From CAZRHH01 sp964599885 (GTDB taxonomy: Bacteria; Chloroflexota; Dehalococcoidia; DSTF01; JACRBR01), in NCBI GenBank assembly GCA_964599885.1, contig CAZRHH010000066.1, positions 1 to 17,517 on the forward strand: a stretch of DNA of 17,517 nt, read 5' to 3'. Every line of letters starts with the position of its first letter. The first letter of the stretch is position 1. The notes below the pieces were generated by a model. It was given only the letters and a program-made list of their open reading frames with translations, searched no databases and had not been told where the DNA came from. Shown here piece after piece: positions 6,425-11,879 of this stretch. Position numbers and translations under genes: made by a program.

Positions 6425-7390
6425 CTATCGAGAGCCGCGGAGGCGGGGGTCGAGGACGTCGCGGAGAGCGTCGCCGAACATGTTGAAGCCGTAGACGGCC
6501 AGGGCGATCGCCAGTCCGGGCCAGATCGCCTGCTCCGGAAACGCGCGGAACTGTAGCGAGCCCGACAGGCTGAGCATGGCGCCCCATGACGGGAACGGGT
6601 TCCGGATGCCGTAACCGAGGAAGCTGATGCTGGCCTCGGCAAGGATGATGCCGCCAAGCTGCACCGACGACAGCACGATCACCACGGGGATCACGTTGGG
6701 CACAATGTGCCGCACGATGATCCGCGAGTTGGTCGCGCCGATCGTCCGCGCCGCGTCGACGTACTGGTTGTTTGACGTCGCGATCACCGCGCCGCGGACG
6801 ACGCGGGCCGATCCCGCGGTCAGCACGATCGTCAACAAGATGACGATCCACACCATCGTCTGGTACGGTCCCGCCCGGCCGGCGAACACCGACAGCCCGA
6901 ACAACAGCAGGATCACCGCCGGTATCGCCAGCACCACATCGACGAGCCGCTGCATGATGGTGTCCACCCAGCCCCCGAAGAAACCCGAGACCGTGCCGAT
7001 CAACAATGCCGCAAGCCCGGTGATGAGTACCGTCGACAGCCCGATAATGATCGATATTCGCGCTCCGTAGAGGATCCGGCTGAAGATGTCGCGGCCCAGC
7101 GCGTCTGTGCCGAACGGATGCGTCCACGACGATCCCTGGTTGATATCGACACGCGCGATGTGCTGCTCGTTGTAGCCGGAGGGCGCAAGAAAAGGACCCT
7201 CGATCCCGAGCCACGCGAGATCCACGAACAGCGCGGCGAACAGCATTAACAGGATGATCGCGCCGCCGACCGCGCCGAGCGGCTTGCGCCGGCAAAAGCG
7301 CCAGATGTTCGCCGGCCACTGCGACCAGCCGGTGCGGCGCGCGCGCAGAACCGGTTCATCGGCCCGTGTGAGGTCGAGCGTGGTTGCCAT
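6425..7390 (-). CDS. peptide/nickel ABC transporter permease, DppC/OppC type
   Basis: The 321-residue inner-membrane subunit of a family-5 peptide importer has about six TM segments. The signature HPFGTDALGRDIFSR is at 91-105. The EAA loop, which docks the ATPase, is YVDAARTIGATNSRI at 210-224, followed by VRHIVPN. The C-terminus FGDALRDVLDPRLR is family-typical. Length is normal. The ATG overlaps the stop of the upstream DppB-type gene by one base (TGATG, 7388-7392), so translation is coupled. The gene is the last of the operon. No ATPase gene (DppD or DppF) follows before the spacer and the oppositely oriented gene. Substrate cannot be assigned from permeases; di- or oligopeptides are the default. 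Confidence 0.96.
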   Translation of the reverse strand: MATTLDLTRADEPVLRARRTGWSQWPANIWRFCRRKPLGAVGGAIILLMLFAALFVDLAWLGIEGPFLAPSGYNEQHIARVDINQGSSWTHPFGTDALGRDIFSRILYGARISIIIGLSTVLITGLAALLIGTVSGFFGGWVDTIMQRLVDVVLAIPAVILLLFGLSVFAGRAGPYQTMVWIVILLTIVLTAGSARVVRGAVIATSNNQYVDAARTIGATNSRIIVRHIVPNVIPVVIVLSSVQLGGIILAEASISFLGYGIRNPFPSWGAMLSLSGSLQFRAFPEQAIWPGLAIALAVYGFNMFGDALRDVLDPRLRGSR

Positions 7391-8370
7391 CAGCTGTACC
7401 TGATCCGCGGATCGAGGTAGGCGTATGTTACATCGACGAGCAGGTTGGATACGACGACAACGACGGCGCTCAGCAGCGCGATGGTCTGCACGACCGTGTA
7501 GTCACGGAACCCGATCGCCTGGAACAGCCACTCGCCCATTCCCGGCACGTTGTAGATGCTCTCCAGGATCACGCTGCCGCCGATCAACACAGGCACCTGA
7601 AGCCCGATCACCGTGATCACGGGGATCATCGCGTTCTTCATTGCGTGCGCGACGACGATGTTCCGCTCCCGCAGACCCTTTGCCCATGCCGTCCTCACGT
7701 AGTCCTGCCGCAGCACCTCCAGCATCTGCGTCCGCATCAGCCGCATGATCGTGCCGGAGAGACCGACGCCGAGGATCACGGCCGGACCCACCGGGATGAA
7801 GTAGCCGAACGGGAAGAGCAGGAACTGCAAGTTCTCGTAGGGGTTCTCCCAGATCTGCTGATACTCCGAGCGTATGGGGATGGCCCACTTCCACCAGAGC
7901 GACGCGTACACGATGATCATCGTCGACAGCCAGAAGTTTGGTATCGCCAGAAAGCCGATCGAGACGCTGCGCGACACGTAGTCGGTCACCGAATCCTGCC
8001 GCAGCGCCGATATCACCCCGACCGGGATCGCGATCAGCAGCGAGATGGCCAGCGCCAGTATCGACATTTCGATCGTCACCGGCAGCTTGTTCTGCAAGTC
8101 CGCGCCGATCGGCGCCTGCGTCCGCAGCGATCGCCCGAAGTCGAACGTCACCACGCCGCCCAGCCAGCCAAAGTACTGCTCGTGCAACGGCCCCTCAAGT
8201 CCGAGATCTTCCTCGATCGATGCACGCAACTCCGGCGTCACCTCATTCTCGCCGGCGATTTGCTGCACGATGTCGCCCGGCAACACGCGCAGCATCGAAA
8301 AGATCAGCAGCGACACGCCGATCAGCGTCGGAATGGCGAGGAGCAGCCGTTTGAAGATGTACTGACGCAT
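7390..8370 (-). CDS. peptide/nickel ABC transporter permease, DppB/OppB type
   Basis: The 326-residue protein is the partner permease. It begins with the typical YIFKRLLLAIPTLIGVSLLIF membrane helix, has FDFGRSLRT (76-83) before the core, and an EAA loop at 223-238 (DYVRTAWAKGLRERNI) followed by AMKNAMIPV. A family-typical GGSVILESIYNVPGMGEW block (264-281) and DPRIRY end complete the match. An external loop of about 30 residues (158-188, WWKWAIPIRSEYQQ and on) is somewhat longer than usual. It is the second gene of the operon, 106 bases after the binding-protein stop, with a hairpin in that gap. No strong ribosome site lies before the ATG at 8370. Confidence 0.96.
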   Translation of the reverse strand: MRQYIFKRLLLAIPTLIGVSLLIFSMLRVLPGDIVQQIAGENEVTPELRASIEEDLGLEGPLHEQYFGWLGGVVTFDFGRSLRTQAPIGADLQNKLPVTIEMSILALAISLLIAIPVGVISALRQDSVTDYVSRSVSIGFLAIPNFWLSTMIIVYASLWWKWAIPIRSEYQQIWENPYENLQFLLFPFGYFIPVGPAVILGVGLSGTIMRLMRTQMLEVLRQDYVRTAWAKGLRERNIVVAHAMKNAMIPVITVIGLQVPVLIGGSVILESIYNVPGMGEWLFQAIGFRDYTVVQTIALLSAVVVVVSNLLVDVTYAYLDPRIRYS

Positions 8371-8397
8371 TCGTCGTTGTCCCGCGGCAGAGTTCTT

Positions 8398-8426
8398 GCG
8401 GGCGGAGGTTGTTCGCCTCCGCCCGC
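8398..8426 (-). promoter_or_regulatory. intercistronic stem-loop in the peptide importer operon
   Basis: GCGGGCGGAGG (8398-8408) and CCTCCGCCCGC (8416-8426) form a perfect 11-bp GC-rich stem with a 7-base loop between the binding-protein gene and the permeases. No T-tract follows on the minus strand. It is better read as a message-stabilising or attenuating hairpin that lets the binding protein be made in excess than as a full terminator. Confidence 0.7.
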
Positions 8427-8476
8427 GTTCGTTTCAGTTCGGCATCCGCCGGGTTAGCCGTGGTCGCGTACCTTGT

Positions 8477-10258
8477 CTACGCGTCCTTGTAGAGCCGGAG
8501 CGCACCCTCGGTGCCGACGGCGTACGTCGTCGGGCCGGTCGTGTTTAGCACACCCTGCAGATTGGGCTGGCGCGCGGCGAACTCGACCGGGGTGACAACG
8601 GGCACGTAGTACATACGGTCGGAGGTGTACTTCTGGAGCTCGAAGTTCTGCTTCTTGATCTCGTCGATGTCAGTCTGCGAGAGCATCTTCTTGATGTTCT
8701 CGACGAGCGTCGCATCGCCCACGCTGGAGTGATTGCGGCCGCCGCCGGCATCGCGCGGGAAGTACATGTTGCTCCAGTAGGCGCCGATGTCGCTGAACAC
8801 CGATTCGAGACCAAACGTGAAGCCCTGGAAGTCGCCCTGGCCGAACGTCTTTGAGATGTAGACGCCGTACTCCTCGCCGACTTCGCTGACGCTGACGCCC
8901 GCCTCGCCGAGCATCGCCGGCAGCGCCTGCCGCACCGTGTCGTAGTAGGGGACGACGCTTGAGTACACGGTCGTGCTGAAGTGCATCGGCGTGTCGAACT
9001 CGTTGACGCCGGCAGCCTCGAACAAAAGCCGCGCTTCGGCGGGATCGTATTGGTAGTTGACACCGGCGTCGCCGATGTCCGGGCCCTGGGGATCGAGCCA
9101 CCAGTTTTCCCCGAAGCCGGCGTTGATCGGCGTGTTCGGCCAGAGACCGCCCTCCGCGGAGACGAGTTGGAGCAGGCCTTCGCGGTCGATGGCGCGCGAC
9201 ATGCCCTGGCGCACGCGAATGTCGTTGAAGGGCGGCTTGTCGCTGAGATAGCTCGCCGGCTCGAAGTACATGAAACTCAGAATGTTGCGCGGCGCGCCGT
9301 CGAGGACCGCATCGGGCACCTGGCTGCGGAACGATTCCAGGAGCTGCGGCGGCACGGAGATGGTGTCCAGCTCGCCGGCGGCGAACTGCGAGATCTCCTG
9401 GTTCTTGTCGGTGATGACGTTGAGGTTGACGCCATCGAGGTAGGGCAACGCGTTGCCGGCGTCATCCTTCTCGAAGTAGTCGGGGTTCTTCTTCCAGGCC
9501 ATGACGACGTTCGGCTCGAGGCGATCGAAGATGAACGGACCCGAACCGAGCATGCTGTCTTCGCTCGCGGTCTCGCTCTGCTCGACGAACTCACGCGGCA
9601 TGATCCAGAGGTCCTGGAACGATGCGATGCGGTTGAGGAACAGACCGTACGGCTCGCTCAGCTTGAACGTGACCTGCCGCTTGTCGGCCGACGCCGTCAC
9701 GCTCTCGACCATCGCGAGGTTGCCCTTGTTCGGCGAGATCGCGCGGTAGCGCTCGAACGAGTAAACGACGTCGTCCGCATCGAGCGCCCGGCCGTTGACG
9801 GGCGGTACGTTGTGAAACTTCACATCGTCGCGCAGCGTAAAGGTGTAGTTCATACCGTCGTCGCCGGGAGTCTGGACCTCCGAGACGAGTTCGTTCTCGA
9901 CGGTGTACCACTCGTCCTGCGGCAGCTCGCCGACGACGGTCTTGAAGCGCATGAGCCGGCTGTACGAGTACGAAGCCAGCGCGTGCGTCAGGAAGCTCGA
10001 TGCCTTGTGCGGATCCTTGCCGAGCACGAGGCTGACGGTGCCCTGTAGCGTGCCGCCCGCGCGCGGCGTGCCGTTGCCGCCGTTGGTGGTTGTGCCGGGC
10101 GTCGTGCCGGGCGATGGATCGTCGTCGCCATCGCCGCCGCAGCCGACGAACGCGATCGCGCCCGCGGAGGCGCCGCCGATCGCCGCCATCTGAATTGCCC
10201 GCCGTCTGCTGACCCGACCTCGGGTGAACTTGTCCCAGTACGTAGCCTGATTGCCCAT
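8477..10258 (-). CDS. family-5 extracellular peptide-binding lipoprotein (DppA/OppA type)
   Basis: The 593-residue protein captures the ligand for the DppB/DppC-type permeases encoded just downstream. The N-terminus has a twin-arginine motif (SRRRAIQ, 17-23), a hydrophobic stretch with GGASAGAIAFVGC, and a lipobox Cys40 followed by an acidic/Thr-Gly linker. It is therefore probably a Tat-exported lipoprotein. The mature part shows the family's landmarks: PHKASSF near the start, FTLRDDVKFHN and DADDVVYSFERY, GSGPFIF, an RVRQGMSRAIDRE motif and a late YDTVRQALPAMLGEAGV. Length is typical. An AGGAG (complement of 10268-10272) lies 9 bases before the ATG. The weak promoter and dyad upstream are listed separately. 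Ligand is unknown; peptides are most likely. Confidence 0.95.
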   Translation of the reverse strand: MGNQATYWDKFTRGRVSRRRAIQMAAIGGASAGAIAFVGCGGDGDDDPSPGTTPGTTTNGGNGTPRAGGTLQGTVSLVLGKDPHKASSFLTHALASYSYSRLMRFKTVVGELPQDEWYTVENELVSEVQTPGDDGMNYTFTLRDDVKFHNVPPVNGRALDADDVVYSFERYRAISPNKGNLAMVESVTASADKRQVTFKLSEPYGLFLNRIASFQDLWIMPREFVEQSETASEDSMLGSGPFIFDRLEPNVVMAWKKNPDYFEKDDAGNALPYLDGVNLNVITDKNQEISQFAAGELDTISVPPQLLESFRSQVPDAVLDGAPRNILSFMYFEPASYLSDKPPFNDIRVRQGMSRAIDREGLLQLVSAEGGLWPNTPINAGFGENWWLDPQGPDIGDAGVNYQYDPAEARLLFEAAGVNEFDTPMHFSTTVYSSVVPYYDTVRQALPAMLGEAGVSVSEVGEEYGVYISKTFGQGDFQGFTFGLESVFSDIGAYWSNMYFPRDAGGGRNHSSVGDATLVENIKKMLSQTDIDEIKKQNFELQKYTSDRMYYVPVVTPVEFAARQPNLQGVLNTTGPTTYAVGTEGALRLYKDA

Positions 10259-10294
10259 CTGCGTGGACTCCTCTCCTCGGTGCGTGCCTGCGTC

Positions 10295-10335
10295 CTCTCA
10301 GTGTTGAGAGTTTACTACGTTTCTCGTAATGGCAA
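10295..10335 (-). promoter_or_regulatory. candidate promoter and operator dyad for the importer operon
   Basis: On the minus strand, TTGCCA (complement of 10330-10335) and TAAACT (complement of 10309-10314) form a weak promoter with a short 15-base spacer. A dyad CTCTCA-GTGT-TGAGAG (10295-10310) touches the -10 box and lies about where a repressor or leader hairpin would act. Both calls are inference from pattern. Confidence 0.35.
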
Positions 10336-10405
10336 CCGTCCGTTTGCACCATTCCATACGTCTGCGGGAGGGCGCCTTCTTTTCGTTTTTGGGGAAGGCC
10401 GCGCT

Positions 10406-10437
10406 TTGCCACACGTTGGCGATGGTAATGGTATAAA
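10406..10437 (+). promoter_or_regulatory. candidate promoter of the cohesin-like gene
   Basis: TATAAA (10432-10437) is preceded by TGG, forming an extended -10 (TGnTATAAA). A TTGCCA (10406-10411) lies 20 bases upstream, too far for an ideal -35, but an extended -10 can work without one. The predicted leader is about 50 bases. Confidence 0.45.
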
Positions 10438-10492
10438 GTGGCGCACTCCCTCAAGACAGGATGGCCGCAGGCTCCAGGAGGTATGCGGAAAC

Positions 10493-11164
10493 ATGGTGAA
10501 CGAACATAAGACGCCGTGGCTGGCGGCCCTTGCGCTGGCAGTCGCGGTGGCCGCCGCAGCCTTGGGCGGGTTCGGCGACGACCGTCCCGTGGCCGCTCAG
10601 TCCGGCGAGACGGCGATCGCCGTCACGGCGCCGGTGGACGCCGAGGTCAGTTCTGGCGACGACCCGGTGCCGTTCACGATCAGCGTCGAGAACGTCGACA
10701 ATCTCGGCGGCTTCCAGTTCGTCCTGCTCTACGACGCCGACGTCTTTGAGTTCTCCGAAGTCCAGCGGACCGAGTTCCTCGGCTCCACCCAGCGCGAGGT
10801 CGTCTGCAACGAACCGACCGTCGCCGCCGGCTCGATGCGCTGGAGCTGCGTCACGCTCGGCCCGACGCCGCCCGGCGTCGAGGGATCGGGCGCCATCGCC
10901 ACGGTCTTGCTCGATCCGACGGGCTCCGGCTCGACCGACGTGTCGCTGGATCGCGTCCAGCTTGCGAAGGCCGATGAGACGGCCACGCTGCACGAGGACG
11001 TCGCCGTCCGCAACACGGCGATCGACGTCGCCGGTTCATCGGGCTTCAACTGGCTGTTGTGGGGGCCGGTGATCGCGGTCGTCGCGCTGGTAGTGCTCGG
11101 CGGCGGCGCCTTCGCGGCGATGCGCATGCGCGACAGCAAGCCGGCCTCGGCGACGGGCGTCTAG
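10493..11164 (+). CDS. membrane-anchored cohesin-domain-like protein
   Basis: The ATG at 10493 is chosen because AGGAGGT (10476-10482) lies 10 bases upstream and a signal peptide starts there; the upstream in-frame extension would put the ribosome site and promoter inside the gene. The 223-residue protein has a signal peptide (1 to about 36, ending VAAQS) and a beta-rich domain (about 42-178) with the cohesin-like pattern FTISVENVDNLGGFQFVLLYD, FEFSEVQRTEFLGS, a Cys pair (105 and 119) and a final VSLDRVQLAKAD block. One TM segment (about 187-209) and a short basic tail (MRMRDSK) anchor it with the domain outside. Known of the family: cohesins bind dockerins, but isolated cohesin-like domains in non-cellulosomal bacteria have no assigned partner. 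No dockerin repeat is seen in this window. It ends 34 bases before a strong hairpin. Confidence 0.82.
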   Translation: MVNEHKTPWLAALALAVAVAAAALGGFGDDRPVAAQSGETAIAVTAPVDAEVSSGDDPVPFTISVENVDNLGGFQFVLLYDADVFEFSEVQRTEFLGSTQREVVCNEPTVAAGSMRWSCVTLGPTPPGVEGSGAIATVLLDPTGSGSTDVSLDRVQLAKADETATLHEDVAVRNTAIDVAGSSGFNWLLWGPVIAVVALVVLGGGAFAAMRMRDSKPASATGV

Positions 11165-11198
11165 GCGCGACTCGAAGCACTGAAACTAGCGATTTGGA

Positions 11199-11226
11199 GG
11201 ATGGACGGCTGCACAGCCGTCCATCC
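11199..11226. terminator. perfect 13-bp stem hairpin between convergent genes
   Basis: GGATGGACGGCTG (11199-11211) pairs with CAGCCGTCCATCC (11214-11226) around CA. It is followed by the T-rich TTCATTCTTT, fitting an intrinsic terminator for the cohesin-like gene. It lies between convergent genes and could act both ways. A REP copy is the alternative. Confidence 0.75.
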
Positions 11227-11276
11227 TTCATTCTTTACGTCGGGCAGTCCGCAGGATCGGCTACGGCGGTCTGCGG

Positions 11277-11765
11277 CTACGGAGCGGGCGCCTCGAACGC
11301 CAGCAGATCGCCTACGGAGAGATCCAGCCGCGCGGCGGCGCCGGCGTTGATTTCCAGTACGTATAGCACCGACGCATCCGGCGAGTAGAGGCGCAGGTCG
11401 TCGTCCGGCACCTCAAGCTGTGTCGGCACGTCGGCGGTGATATCGACGATCCGCTTGTCGGCGCCGATCCAGATGAAGTCGAGCGGGAAGCGGGTGTTTC
11501 GCATCCAGAACGAAGGGATCGTCGGCGCTTCGTACACGAACAGCATGCCGGCGTCGCGGGCCAGATCGTCGCGGCCGCTGAGCCCAATCGATCGCGCGTC
11601 CGCCGTCGTCGCGACTTCGGCGCGCAGGGTGCCGCCTTCGTAGCGCACGTCGATCACGGGCAGGCCGTGGTTCGGGCCGGGAGGCGCGTCGTCGCCGCAT
11701 GCGCCGGCCGCGATGCCGAGTAACAGGACGAGCAGCAGCGACGGAATCGGCGCGAGTCTGAGCAT
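11277..11765 (-). CDS. DUF192 family lipoprotein
   Basis: The ATG at 11765 is preferred over the open extension to 11837 because it starts a good signal peptide (LRLAPIPSLLLVLLLGIAAGAC, lipobox-type Cys23), leaving 162 residues. The mature part matches DUF192: ARSIGLSGRDDL, then DAGMLFVYEAP (around 72-82), PSFWMRNTRFPLDFIWIG (84-101) with the FWM-N-T and PLD signature, VDITADV and a final VLEINAGAAARLDLSVGD. Length is typical. The family's function is unknown; small secreted or membrane-attached members are common. A -10-like TATCAT (complement of 11775-11780) lies only 10 bases before the ATG and there is no ribosome site, so the message may be nearly leaderless. It is divergent from the ligase gene and convergent with the cohesin-like gene. 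Confidence 0.9.
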   Translation of the reverse strand: MLRLAPIPSLLLVLLLGIAAGACGDDAPPGPNHGLPVIDVRYEGGTLRAEVATTADARSIGLSGRDDLARDAGMLFVYEAPTIPSFWMRNTRFPLDFIWIGADKRIVDITADVPTQLEVPDDDLRLYSPDASVLYVLEINAGAAARLDLSVGDLLAFEAPAP

Positions 11766-11774
11766 TGCGCGGAG

Positions 11775-11784
11775 ATGATACAAT
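11775..11784. promoter_or_regulatory. overlapping divergent -10 boxes
   Basis: TACAAT (11779-11784, plus strand) and TATCAT (complement of 11775-11780, minus strand) overlap by two bases. They would serve the leader ORF/ligase genes and the DUF192 gene respectively. Both match the -10 consensus at 5 and 4-5 of 6 positions, but -35 boxes are poor. Inference only. Confidence 0.4.
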
Positions 11785-11813
11785 TCGCCGATTCCCGCCT
11801 GTTCGGAGGACGC

Positions 11814-11879
11814 GTGACCCGCCAGCCAGTAACGCACCCCGGCATTCCACTACACGCCGCCCGTACCGGCGCGCAATGA
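11814..11879 (+). CDS. 21-codon leader ORF coupled to the O-antigen ligase-like gene
   Basis: GTG at 11814 has a good ribosome site, GGAGG at 11805-11809, 4 bases upstream. The frame runs 21 codons to a TGA at 11877-11879 that overlaps the ATG of the next gene as ATGA. The big gene has no ribosome site of its own, so ribosomes ending the leader would restart there. The peptide begins MTRQPVTHPG and has no recognisable domain, regulatory codon run or arrest motif. Alternative: the ORF is fortuitous and the ligase starts elsewhere. Confidence 0.5.
   Translation: MTRQPVTHPGIPLHAARTGAQ

Noticed and set aside
7384..8457. 357-codon plus-strand frame opposite the DppB-type permease
   Set aside because: His/Arg/Asp-rich translation with no family; the permease on the other strand is unambiguous.
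8981..10048. Long plus-strand frame opposite the peptide-binding gene
   Set aside because: Composition is Arg/Val/Glu-rich with no motif, and the minus strand encodes a clear family-5 binding protein with signal and ribosome site.
10280..10492. N-terminal extension of the cohesin-like gene (71 codons)
   Set aside because: It would bury a strong ribosome site and an extended -10 box and place the signal peptide internally.
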